From contig CAIKGX010000014.1 in NCBI GenBank assembly GCA_903827075.1, positions 1-11,924 on the forward strand: a stretch of DNA of 11,924 nt, read 5' to 3'. The stretch is from an uncultured beta proteobacterium. GTDB taxonomy: Bacteria > Pseudomonadota > Gammaproteobacteria > Burkholderiales > Burkholderiaceae. Below are positions 1 to 7,390 of this stretch, one piece after another. Within the stretch, counting starts at the first letter, position 1. Every line of letters begins with the position of its first letter. The notes under the pieces are model-generated. The model saw nothing but the letters and a program-made list of their open reading frames with translations. It did not search any database and was not told where the DNA came from. A program made the position numbers and the translations under genes.

Positions 1-773
1 ACTTCATGATTTATGAAACCAGTAATCCCTCTAGCATTGTGTCCTGCCTATTTGCCGCCAGGGAGAATGCGCGCGTTATTCGCGGCAAGATCACTTCAGA
101 GGTTTGGGAAACACAAAACACCACCTGGCTTGAGCTGCAAAGAATACTAGAGGCGCGCCATCAGGCCGATCCAAGTCGCTTACTGGATTGGGTGAAGCAT
201 CGCTGCCATTTATTTAGGGGGGTGATGCACGGCACCATGCTCAAGAATGAAGCCTTCTATTTTATGAATGTGGGCACTCTTTTAGAGCGCGCCGATAACA
301 CTGCCCGTATTTTGCAAACCAAATATGAAGATCAGGATACTCTGAAGGTCTTACGCACCGATGAGAAAGACGCCAAAGAAAGCATTGAGGGTGCCGATGG
401 GGACTTCTTTGACTTCTACCATTGGGCCGCCTTACTTCGTTCAGTTTCGGCATTTGAAATCTATCGCCAAATCTATTCAGATCAAGTGACGCCAAAGCTA
501 GTAGCTAAATTACTCATTTTTAATAAACAAATGCCGCGCTCCTTAGTGTGCTGTGTCAATGAACTCATTCCACTTATCTCTGAGATGAAAAATCAGCAAT
601 CCAAAGAAATTGAACGCTTATTAGGTAAGCTAAAAGCTAGTCTGGACTACTCTGATATTGATGAGGTCTTCTCACAAGGCTTAGAGGAATTCATTGATGA
701 ATTCTTAGAGCGAATTAATCACATTGCAGATGAATTTAGTAACGCTTATCTCATTCCATTGGCTGTAGCCTGA
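1..773 (+). CDS. Alpha-E domain protein (COG2307-like), 5' end cut by window edge
   Basis: This is the C-terminal part of an alpha-E family protein, an all-helical family of unknown biochemical function. The frame is open to the left edge: the codon before the first Met encodes Phe. Family members are usually a little over 300 residues, so the Met at position 6 is almost certainly internal and roughly 60 residues are missing. Counting from that Met, the recognisable conserved segments are NPSSIVSCLFAARENARVIR near residues 8-26, with Glu20, Asn21 and Arg23 of the E-N-A-R signature. A second related ERADNTAR signature lies at 94-101. There is no signal peptide or membrane segment in the visible part. 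The stop lies 8 bases before the transglutaminase-like gene, which suggests cotranscription. In other bacteria this family sits beside ATP-grasp, transglutaminase and Anbu genes, and the last two follow here. The family call is secure; the molecular function is unknown. Confidence 0.88.
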   Translation, partial: FMIYETSNPSSIVSCLFAARENARVIRGKITSEVWETQNTTWLELQRILEARHQADPSRLLDWVKHRCHLFRGVMHGTMLKNEAFYFMNVGTLLERADNTARILQTKYEDQDTLKVLRTDEKDAKESIEGADGDFFDFYHWAALLRSVSAFEIYRQIYSDQVTPKLVAKLLIFNKQMPRSLVCCVNELIPLISEMKNQQSKEIERLLGKLKASLDYSDIDEVFSQGLEEFIDEFLERINHIADEFSNAYLIPLAVA

Positions 774-781
774 AGAACCTT

Positions 782-1579
782 ATGCACCTTAAGATATGCC
801 ATCGCACTGAATACCGTTATGAATCTCCGGTCCGCTATTCCATTCAAGAATTACGCTTAACTCCGTCCAAGCTAGCGGGACAGCAAGTGGATAAATGGAA
901 AATTAGCACTCCTATTAAAGCAACTGGCTCTATTGATACTTTTGGTAATCACTGTAGCGTTTTTGTCCAAGAAAATCCCTATACCTCGATGATGATTGAG
1001 GCAGAGGGCGAGGTACATACGCAGGATGCTTTTGAGTTTATTGATGATGCTAAAGCAGTATCGCCATATTATCTTCTTCAACAAACCAATTTGACTGAAC
1101 CCTCAGAGGAGATGATGGCCTACTTTTCTTCCTCCCTGCCCAAGAAAAATGCGGTCGATGAGGTTCTCAAACTCGCCTCCGCCGTTCAAGGTGCAATCAC
1201 CTACTCACCAGGTGAGACAACTTTTGAAACGACTGCTATTCAATCTTTTGCTATGAAATCGGGTGTTTGCCAAGATCATGCACACATCATGCTGTCCTTG
1301 TGCCGCGCCTCCGGAATTCCTGCGCGCTATGTCAGCGGCTATTTCTTTGCGGAAGAATCCCCTAATCTTGCTAGTCATGCGTGGATTGATTTTTGTAGTG
1401 ATATCAAAAAGGGTATCTGGACTAGCGTTGACATTACGCATGCCTGCCTGATTGACTCACGCCATATTCGCCTTGCGATTGGTAGGGACTACTACTCTGC
1501 CGCCCCTGTAAAGGGCGTTCGAACCGGTGGTGACGGAGAAAAGCTCAGCGCTAGCATCTCTATTTCGCAATTGAACTAA
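782..1579 (+). CDS. Transglutaminase-like cysteine protease-fold protein
   Basis: This 265-residue protein has an N-terminal beta-rich region typical of bacterial transglutaminase-like proteins (about 1-85) and a transglutaminase-like core (about 110-220). The catalytic triad can be read directly: Cys163 in GVCQDHAH, His199 in ASHAWI and Asp217 in the TSVDITH segment. The C-terminal part carries the family's GRDY segment (234-237) followed by a PVKG turn. The fold supports peptide-bond hydrolysis, transamidation or deamidation; which of these occurs cannot be told from sequence. No signal peptide is evident, so it should act in the cytoplasm. The ATG is 8 bases after the alpha-E stop, and the N-terminus (MHLKICHRTEYRYE) matches the usual family start with its H-x-T-x-Y-x-Y pattern. 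Its likely partners are the alpha-E protein upstream and the Anbu peptidase downstream. It could modify or cleave peptides made by an ATP-grasp ligase, but that is inference. Confidence 0.9.
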   Translation: MHLKICHRTEYRYESPVRYSIQELRLTPSKLAGQQVDKWKISTPIKATGSIDTFGNHCSVFVQENPYTSMMIEAEGEVHTQDAFEFIDDAKAVSPYYLLQQTNLTEPSEEMMAYFSSSLPKKNAVDEVLKLASAVQGAITYSPGETTFETTAIQSFAMKSGVCQDHAHIMLSLCRASGIPARYVSGYFFAEESPNLASHAWIDFCSDIKKGIWTSVDITHACLIDSRHIRLAIGRDYYSAAPVKGVRTGGDGEKLSASISISQLN

Positions 1580-1632
1580 ACAGCACCCCATATAAGAGAT
1601 AATTCAAAGAAATAGATTAAAGGGGTTGCGGG

Positions 1633-2526
1633 ATGACTTATTGTGTTGGACTTTGCCTTAAGGATGGTTTAGTTTTTTTATCTGACACCCGCACCAATGC
1701 CGGAGTGGATCAAATCGGTACCTTCCGAAAAATGAGTTTGTTCCAAAAGAATCATGATCGCTTTTTTACCTTAATGAGCGCTGGCAATCTGGCTATTACC
1801 CAAGCCGTAAAAGAAATTCTGCAGCAAGGCCAACTACTGGGTGGTAACAATCTATGGAATGTAGAAAATACTCATGATGCTGCTGTAGTGGTGGGCGATG
1901 CAATCAAACAGGTTTATGAACGTGATCACCAATCATTAGAAAAAGCTGGTATTGATTTCAATTGCAATCTCATCTTTGGTGGCCAAGTAAAGGGTGAGCG
2001 TCCACGCCTCTTTAATATTTATTCGGCCGGCAACTTTATTGAAGCTACTCCCGAAACATGTTATTTTCAGATTGGTGAATCTAAATATGGAAAACCCATT
2101 TTAGATAGAGTGCTGAACTTTGATACCCCCCTCAATCTCGCAACCAAGTGTGCGCTGATTTCTATGGACTCGACCCTCAAGAGTAATATTTCTGTGGGCA
2201 TGCCATTAGATTTACTGGTGTATGAAAAAAACGCTTTGCAAGCCACCAAACTCGTCACTATTGATGAATCAAACCCCTACTTTCAGATGATTCATGAGCG
2301 CTGGGGTGAAAAACTGCGCGAGGCATTCAACTCTATTGCTGAGCCTAGCTGGTCAGGGGCGCATAAATCCCACGCAATTTCTTCGCCAGCTAAAAAGATG
2401 AGCCCTGTCCCAATCAATCTGAGCCCCAAGAAAGTTCCCGCTAAAAAGACAGTCAAGCCCATCAATAAACCCGTTGTAAAAAGAGTTTTGGCAACAAAAA
2501 AGGTGGCTGTAAAGGCTAAAGCCTAA
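1633..2526 (+). CDS. Anbu-type proteasome beta-subunit homologue with a basic C-terminal tail
   Basis: This is a self-compartmentalising Ntn-hydrolase of the Anbu (ancestral beta-subunit, COG3484-like) family. The protein starts MTYCVG, so Met removal exposes Thr directly as the N-terminal nucleophile with no propeptide. In mature numbering the triad is Thr1, Asp17 (in LSDTRTNAG) and Lys32 (in TFRKM), the pattern expected for Anbu. Other family segments are LMSAGNLA (47-54 of the precursor), SMDSTLKSN (177-185) and NPYFQMI (214-220). The conserved domain ends near residue 240 (PSW). The remaining 57 residues are a low-complexity tail with 14 Lys, 1 Arg and no Asp or Glu. That makes the protein 297 residues, against roughly 240-250 for typical members. 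A good ribosome site (AAGGGG, 7-8 bases from ATG) supports the start. The 53-base gap upstream is longer than the previous one and holds weak -10-like boxes (TATAAG, GATAAT) without a well-spaced -35. Family identity is secure; the substrate is unknown. Confidence 0.93.
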   Translation: MTYCVGLCLKDGLVFLSDTRTNAGVDQIGTFRKMSLFQKNHDRFFTLMSAGNLAITQAVKEILQQGQLLGGNNLWNVENTHDAAVVVGDAIKQVYERDHQSLEKAGIDFNCNLIFGGQVKGERPRLFNIYSAGNFIEATPETCYFQIGESKYGKPILDRVLNFDTPLNLATKCALISMDSTLKSNISVGMPLDLLVYEKNALQATKLVTIDESNPYFQMIHERWGEKLREAFNSIAEPSWSGAHKSHAISSPAKKMSPVPINLSPKKVPAKKTVKPINKPVVKRVLATKKVAVKAKA

Positions 2527-2547
2527 ACACACCACCTTTGCATTACC

Positions 2548-2580
2548 AAAGACCCAGATTATCACCTGGGTCTTTTTGCT
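2548..2580 (+). terminator. Rho-independent terminator after the Anbu gene
   Basis: A perfect 10-bp inverted repeat (AAAGACCCAG at 2548-2557, CTGGGTCTTT at 2566-2575) with an 8-base loop is followed on the + strand by TTGC and a further run of T (TTTTT from 2580). It starts 21 bases after the Anbu stop codon and lies between convergent genes. Read on the - strand, only the TTT inside the stem follows the hairpin before GGTAATG, so it should be a weaker terminator for ppsA. Confidence 0.85.
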
Positions 2581-2591
2581 TTTTACGCTGC

Positions 2592-4994
2592 TTAAGCCTC
2601 TTTCTTACCCAACATTTCCCAGGTTGCCACTACGCTATCGGGATTCAGGGATATTGAAGTAATGCCTTTAGCTACCAACCAACGTGCAAAATCTGGATGA
2701 TCTGAAGGGCCTTGACCGCAAATACCAACGTATTTGTTCTGCTTGCGGCAAGCATCAATGGAACGCGCAATCATAAATGTGACTGCAGGATCACGTTCGT
2801 CAAAGTCAATCGCGAGTAACTCCATACCTGAGTCGCGATCCAACCCTAATGTGAGTTGAGTCATATCATTGGAGCCGATAGAGAAACCATCGAAGTGCTC
2901 CAAAAATTCATCGGCCAAAATCGCATTGGATGGAATCTCGCACATCATAATGAGACGCAAACCATTTTCACCACGCTTAAGGCCGAAGTTCGCCATCATC
3001 TCGATGACGCGCTTAGCCTGATTAATCGTACGCACAAATGGAACCATGATCTCCACGTTGTCTAAGCCCATATCTTCACGCACACGCTTCATAGCTGCGC
3101 ACTCTAGGGCAAATGCTTCACCAAAATCTGCAGATACATAACGTGAAGCGCCGCGGAAGCCCAGCATCGGGTTTTCTTCATCTGGTTCATAACGGGATCC
3201 GCCAATGAGTTTTTTGTATTCGTTTGACTTAAAGTCAGATAAACGCACAATGACTGGCTTTGGATAGAAAGCGGCGGCAATGGTTGCTACGCCCTCAACC
3301 AACTTATCCTCGTAGAACTGACGTGGGCTTGCATAACCGCGGGCAACACTCTCAACAGCGCGCTTTAAATCTGGGTCAATGTTTGGATATTCCAATACGG
3401 CGCGTGGGTGAACGCCAATATAGTTATTAATGATGAATTCAAGACGGGCTAAACCAACACCAGAATTGGGTATTTGACAGAAATCAAATGCCAACTGAGG
3501 ATTGCCAATATTCATGGTGATCTTCACTGGAATCTCAGGCAATACGCCTCGAGATATTTCAGTGACTTCAGTTTCTATCAAGCCATCATAGATATGACCC
3601 TCATCACCTTCGGCACAGGAGACTGTCACCATCATGCCGTCTTGTAAGTGCTCAGTGGCATCGCCACAACCCACAACTGCAGGCACACCTAATTCACGGG
3701 CAATAATTGCTGCGTGGCAAGTACGACCGCCACGATTAGTCACAATGGCAGAAGCGCGTTTCATCACGGGCTCCCAGTTGGGGTCTGTCATATCGGCAAC
3801 CAATACATCGCCTGGCTGAACACGATCCATTTCGCTGGGATCGCGAATGATGCGAACTGGACCTGCGCCAATTTTTTGACCAATTGCACGACCCTTGGCT
3901 AAGACCTTGGAGCTACCTTTGAGTTTGTAGCGCATTTCTACTTGTCCGGCAGCCTGGCTCTTCACCGTCTCAGGACGCGCTTGGAGAATATAGATGCGAC
4001 CGTCTTGTCCGTCTTTACCCCACTCGATGTCCATTGGACGTCCGTAGTGTTTTTCAATAATGACAGCGTACTTTGCTAACTCGGTAATATCAGCATCTTC
4101 TAAAGAAAAGCGATTGCGCTTCTCTGGGCTCACATCAACAGTAATCACTTTTTCAGCGAAACCTGTTGGAGCAAATTGCATCTGAATAAGCTTAGAACCC
4201 AATGAGCGACGAATAATCGCTTTCTTGTCTTGAGCCAAAGTAGTTTTAAAGACATAGAACTCATCTGGGTTCACGGCACCCTGGACTACTGTCTCGCCCA
4301 AGCCATAGCTGGAGGTAATAAATACGACATCTTCAAAGCCAGATTCTGTATCCAGCGTGAACATGACACCAGCCGCACCCAAGTCAGATCGAACCATGCG
4401 CTGAATACCGGCTGACAAAGCCACTTCGGCATGAGCAAAACCTTTGTGAACACGGTAAGAGATCGCGCGGTCGTTGTACAAAGAAGCAAATACTTCACGA
4501 ATCTTTGTCAAGACGTCGTCGATACCCTCAACGTTCAGGAAGGTTTCTTGTTGCCCGGCGAAGGAAGCATCGGGCAAGTCCTCGGCAGTCGCAGATGAGC
4601 GAACAGCAAAAGAACCTTTGCCAGAATCATCTAAGGCTTTAAATGCCGTACGAATCTCTTTATCAAGACGCTCTTGAAATGGAGCGGTTTCGATCCAGCC
4701 GCGGATTTCTTTACCAGCCTCGGCTAATGCACGCACATCATCAATATTGAGATTTTCCAAACGCTTTTGAATGCGCTCAGTCAAGTTGTTGTGCTCTAGA
4801 AAATCACGGAATGCCAAAGAGGTTGTCGCAAAACCGGTGGGTACTCGCACACCCGTAGAGGCCAATTGAGAAATCATCTCTCCCAATGAAGCATTCTTAC
4901 CGCCGACAGATTCCACATCTGTCATGCGTAGCTGCTCAAAAGGTAAAACATAGGCATTTGCTACATTGCTATTTTGTTGCTGTTGGTTGGACAT
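2592..4994 (-). CDS. ppsA: Phosphoenolpyruvate synthase (pyruvate, water dikinase)
   Basis: PpsA converts pyruvate, ATP and water to PEP, AMP and phosphate in the cytoplasm, the entry step of gluconeogenesis from pyruvate. With the ATG at 4994 the protein is 800 residues, close to the roughly 790 usual for the family. Domains in order: N-terminal ATP-binding domain (about 15-345; VESVGGKNASLGEM at 27-40, FAVRSSATAEDLPDASFAGQ at 129-148, ILQARPET at 336-343); phosphohistidine swivelling domain with GGRTCHAA (422-429), in which His427 is the phosphocarrier and Thr425 the expected target of PpsR; and C-terminal PEP-utilising barrel (about 490-795) with GSNDMTQL (707-714) and the Cys759-containing CGQGPSD. 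A TTG 15 codons upstream (5039) is in frame, but ATG 4994 is preferred: it has AGAGAG 6 bases upstream and fits the family N-terminus. It is divergent from ppsR and convergent with the Anbu gene. Confidence 0.97.
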   Translation of the reverse strand: MSNQQQQNSNVANAYVLPFEQLRMTDVESVGGKNASLGEMISQLASTGVRVPTGFATTSLAFRDFLEHNNLTERIQKRLENLNIDDVRALAEAGKEIRGWIETAPFQERLDKEIRTAFKALDDSGKGSFAVRSSATAEDLPDASFAGQQETFLNVEGIDDVLTKIREVFASLYNDRAISYRVHKGFAHAEVALSAGIQRMVRSDLGAAGVMFTLDTESGFEDVVFITSSYGLGETVVQGAVNPDEFYVFKTTLAQDKKAIIRRSLGSKLIQMQFAPTGFAEKVITVDVSPEKRNRFSLEDADITELAKYAVIIEKHYGRPMDIEWGKDGQDGRIYILQARPETVKSQAAGQVEMRYKLKGSSKVLAKGRAIGQKIGAGPVRIIRDPSEMDRVQPGDVLVADMTDPNWEPVMKRASAIVTNRGGRTCHAAIIARELGVPAVVGCGDATEHLQDGMMVTVSCAEGDEGHIYDGLIETEVTEISRGVLPEIPVKITMNIGNPQLAFDFCQIPNSGVGLARLEFIINNYIGVHPRAVLEYPNIDPDLKRAVESVARGYASPRQFYEDKLVEGVATIAAAFYPKPVIVRLSDFKSNEYKKLIGGSRYEPDEENPMLGFRGASRYVSADFGEAFALECAAMKRVREDMGLDNVEIMVPFVRTINQAKRVIEMMANFGLKRGENGLRLIMMCEIPSNAILADEFLEHFDGFSIGSNDMTQLTLGLDRDSGMELLAIDFDERDPAVTFMIARSIDACRKQNKYVGICGQGPSDHPDFARWLVAKGITSISLNPDSVVATWEMLGKKEA

Positions 4995-5100
4995 AAAATA
5001 CTCTCTAAAGATAAGGAAACTGGTCGAGCGGCCGAGCAAAATACGGCATACTTCATTAACTTCATATTGTAGTGCTGACCACGACTTTTAGGCCAATCCC
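4995..5100. promoter_or_regulatory. Shared divergent regulatory region between ppsA and ppsR
   Basis: Both genes must be transcribed outward from this 106-base region, unless ppsR is read from within ppsA antisense. On the - strand a TACAAT box (5071-5066) is a plausible -10 for ppsA and would give a leader of about 65 bases. The only TTGxxx-like box (TTGGCC) is 19 bases further upstream, so the match is poor. On the - strand the leader also contains two adjacent 8-mers, GCTCGGCC and GCTCGACC (5037-5022). ppsR has only a weak TAGG ribosome site about 8 bases before its ATG. The presence of promoters is inferred from the gene arrangement; the exact boxes are uncertain. Confidence 0.4.
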
Positions 5101-5928
5101 ATGTCTACCCAAACCCGTATTGTTTTTATCGTCTCTGACGGTACCGGCATCACTGCCGAGAACTTCAGCCAATCGATTTTGGCGCAATTTGAGGCCACTT
5201 TTAAGCACATTCGCGTCCCTTTTGTGGATAGCACTGAAAAAGCCCATGACGCAGTCAGCAACATCAATCAAGCCGCCTCAAAATATGGAGTCCAGCCGAT
5301 CGTATTCACCACTTTGGTGAATCCAGAACTCAATGCGATTGTCGGCAAAGCGAATGGCCTAATTTTGGATATGTTCCAGACTTTCGTAGCCCCTCTGGAA
5401 CACGCTCTAGGGATTAAATCCACCCATGCCATGAATCGCCTGCATCACAATGCGGATACAGATGCCTATAGAAATCGAATTGAGGCTATCAATTACTCTT
5501 TAGCCCACGATGATGGTCAATCCAATAAAAATTTGGCTGAAGCGGATGTCATCCTAGTGGGTATCTCCCGCGTAGGCAAAACCCCAACCAGTCTTTACTT
5601 GGCCATGCAATATGGCATGAAGGCGGCAAACTATCCCTTGATCCCAGAGGATTTTGAGCGAGGACAGTTACCCAAAGATTTAGTGCCCTACCGTCACAAG
5701 ATTTTTGGCCTCATGATTGATGCAGAGCGCTTGTCAGAAATTCGGAATGAACGCAGACCCGGCAGTAACTATGCTAAGCTAGAGAATTGTCGTTATGAGA
5801 TTAATGAAGCCACTTCAATGATGAAGAAAGCCTCGATTCCCTGGGTGATCACTACGAGTAAATCCATTGAAGAAATTGCGACCACAGTCCTGCAGTCCAT
5901 TAAATCTGATAAAACGATCTTAGGCTAA
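5101..5928 (+). CDS. ppsR: PEP synthase regulatory protein (kinase / pyrophosphorylase, DUF299)
   Basis: PpsR is a bifunctional regulator. It inactivates PEP synthase by ADP-dependent phosphorylation of a Thr near the catalytic His, and it reactivates the enzyme by phosphate-dependent removal with release of pyrophosphate. The 275-residue length is normal. Visible signatures are the N-terminal SDGTGITAEN (12-21), the P-loop-like GISRVGKTPTSLYLA (154-168) and the C-terminal RYEINEA segment (231-237). The related regulator of pyruvate phosphate dikinase belongs to the same family, but the divergent neighbour is a PEP synthase with the matching Thr-x-His target, so that is the likely substrate. 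The stop is 11 bases from the convergent stop of the RNA methyltransferase gene, and no hairpin terminator is visible in that gap. The assignment is firm; regulation of its own expression is not visible. Confidence 0.95.
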   Translation: MSTQTRIVFIVSDGTGITAENFSQSILAQFEATFKHIRVPFVDSTEKAHDAVSNINQAASKYGVQPIVFTTLVNPELNAIVGKANGLILDMFQTFVAPLEHALGIKSTHAMNRLHHNADTDAYRNRIEAINYSLAHDDGQSNKNLAEADVILVGISRVGKTPTSLYLAMQYGMKAANYPLIPEDFERGQLPKDLVPYRHKIFGLMIDAERLSEIRNERRPGSNYAKLENCRYEINEATSMMKKASIPWVITTSKSIEEIATTVLQSIKSDKTILG

Positions 5929-5939
5929 GGTACTGTGTT

Positions 5940-6776
5940 TTAAACGCGCCTTGCGCGAACGGTTTCAAATAAGCAAACAGCCGCTGCCGTAGAAACGTTG
6001 AGTGACTCTACACGGGGATCAATTGGAATAGAAACTCCCTTAGCCTGAGCCATCAATTCTTCAGAAACGCCCTGACCTTCACTTCCCATTACCCAAGCAA
6101 CTGGGTGGATCAGCTCTTTACGCATAGCAAAGAGATCTATCGAACCATCTGCAGTAGCTGCCAATAAGGGGGCCGTGACCGCACTGAGCACCTGCTGATG
6201 AGACCAGCCCTCATAAAGATCCAATAAACGGTGCGCGCCCATACCTGCACGCAAGACCTTGGTGGACCATAAATGAGCACAACCAGATAAAGCAAGCACT
6301 TGAGTAAATCCTGCAGCGGCTGCAGTACGCAAAATCGACCCAACATTACCCGCATCTTGAATGCGATCCAAAATCACTACATCACCCGCCAAGGTGGCAA
6401 TCGATTGGGGTGGCGCAAGACAAGATTGAGGTAGATCTAAAAGCCCTGCAATATGGGGTGCATTTACTAATTCACTTAATACATCCCACAGGCCTTTATC
6501 GAGTTGATAGATGCGCGTATCGGGACACATTTCCAGATGGGAATACACCGCCTCTGCAATTTCAGTATTTTGCAAACCTAATTCAGAAGTGATGAGTATT
6601 TTTAGTGCCGGATCGCCAACCCAGGTTTGCACCAAATGAATTCCTTCTAAGAGGGCCTGACCGCGCGCTATTCTGGCTTTCTGACCTTTAGCGCCTGTCG
6701 CCTGTAAAAGACGAATTTCTTTAAACAGAGAATTATCTTTCGAGGTGATGCATTCTATTTTCGCTTCAAGATTCAT
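5940..6776 (-). CDS. TrmH/SpoU-family RNA 2'-O-ribose methyltransferase
   Basis: This 278-residue SPOUT-class enzyme uses S-adenosylmethionine to methylate a ribose 2'-OH in rRNA or tRNA. An N-terminal substrate-binding region (about 1-110; ITSKDNSLFKEIRLLQ is typical of the RlmB/TrmH-like group) precedes the knotted catalytic domain. All three SpoU motifs are present: motif 1 with DRIQDAGNVGSILRTA (137-152, including the Asn and Arg used in catalysis), motif 2 GSEGQGV (231-237) and motif 3 IPIDPRVESLNVSTAAA (250-266). The exact nucleotide modified cannot be told from the sequence, so no gene symbol is given. The ATG overlaps the rnhB stop as ATGA, which indicates translational coupling. It is the last gene of the bamA-lpx operon as seen here and faces ppsR. 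Confidence 0.92.
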   Translation of the reverse strand: MNLEAKIECITSKDNSLFKEIRLLQATGAKGQKARIARGQALLEGIHLVQTWVGDPALKILITSELGLQNTEIAEAVYSHLEMCPDTRIYQLDKGLWDVLSELVNAPHIAGLLDLPQSCLAPPQSIATLAGDVVILDRIQDAGNVGSILRTAAAAGFTQVLALSGCAHLWSTKVLRAGMGAHRLLDLYEGWSHQQVLSAVTAPLLAATADGSIDLFAMRKELIHPVAWVMGSEGQGVSEELMAQAKGVSIPIDPRVESLNVSTAAAVCLFETVRARRV

Positions 6777-7390
6777 ATCTTCGCCACTTGGCTGGCCATC
6801 TCTACAACATTACGCACGGGTGAGAAGCTGCGACGATGTTCGTCGCAAGCACCAAATTCTTTTAAGGCGGCAAAGTGCATTTCTGTTGGATAGCCCATAT
6901 GTTGTGCAAAACCATACTGCGGAAAGCGCTCATGCAACTTGATCATTTGCCGATCTCGTGTGACCTTAGCCAAGATAGATGCTGCCGAAATGGCGGGCTC
7001 TTTAGCGTCCCCTTTAATAATCGCTTCAGCAGCTATAGGGAGTTCGGGACAGCGATTACCATCGATCAGAGCCTTATCTGGCCATCCACCTAATCGTGTG
7101 GTGAGGTCTTCAATAGCGCGGCGCATGGCCAGCATAGTTGCTTGCAGAATATTGATTTCATCAATCTCCACTGGGCTAGCCTGACCAATTCCCCAGGCCT
7201 TTGCTTTCAATTGTATTTGTTCGAATAAAAACTCGCGACGACTCGCAGATAGCTTCTTAGAGTCCTTTAAACCGTCGATTGGCTTATGAGGATCAAGCAC
7301 TACCGCACCTGCCACAACGTATCCAGCTAATGGGCCACGACCTGCCTCATCTACTCCGCAAATCCACATCACTTTGGTATCGCTCATCAT
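6773..7390 (-). CDS. rnhB: Ribonuclease HII
   Basis: RNase HII cuts the RNA strand of RNA-DNA hybrids and nicks at single ribonucleotides left in DNA. The 205-residue protein has the DEAGRGPLAG signature (14-23) and the four acidic metal-binding residues expected for type II enzymes: Asp14, Glu15, Asp110 (in LIDGN) and Asp128 (in IKGDAKEP). The following AASILAKVTRD segment (136-146) is the usual family block. The start at 7390 is favoured over the next Met because it forms an ATGA overlap with the lpxB stop, a coupling repeated at its own 3' end. The position after lpxB is common in proteobacterial lpx operons and has no obvious link to lipid A synthesis. Confidence 0.96.
   Translation of the reverse strand: MMSDTKVMWICGVDEAGRGPLAGYVVAGAVVLDPHKPIDGLKDSKKLSASRREFLFEQIQLKAKAWGIGQASPVEIDEINILQATMLAMRRAIEDLTTRLGGWPDKALIDGNRCPELPIAAEAIIKGDAKEPAISAASILAKVTRDRQMIKLHERFPQYGFAQHMGYPTEMHFAALKEFGACDEHRRSFSPVRNVVEMASQVAKI

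Noticed and set aside
6..8. The Met codon at position 6 as the true start of the alpha-E protein
   Set aside because: The frame is open to the edge, no ribosome site can be seen, and the family has about 60 further residues upstream of this conserved segment.
4995..5039. A longer ppsA starting at TTG 5039 (15 extra residues)
   Set aside because: The extension has no ribosome site, is not expected in the family, and would use up much of the divergent promoter region. ATG 4994 has AGAGAG at good spacing.
5072..5320. An 82-codon + strand frame overlapping the ppsR start
   Set aside because: It is out of frame with ppsR, whose protein matches its family from the first residues; the 82-codon product has no recognisable features.
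5929..5939. A terminator between the convergent ppsR and RNA methyltransferase genes
   Set aside because: The gap is only 11 bases and no inverted repeat with a T run is visible in it or at the gene ends.
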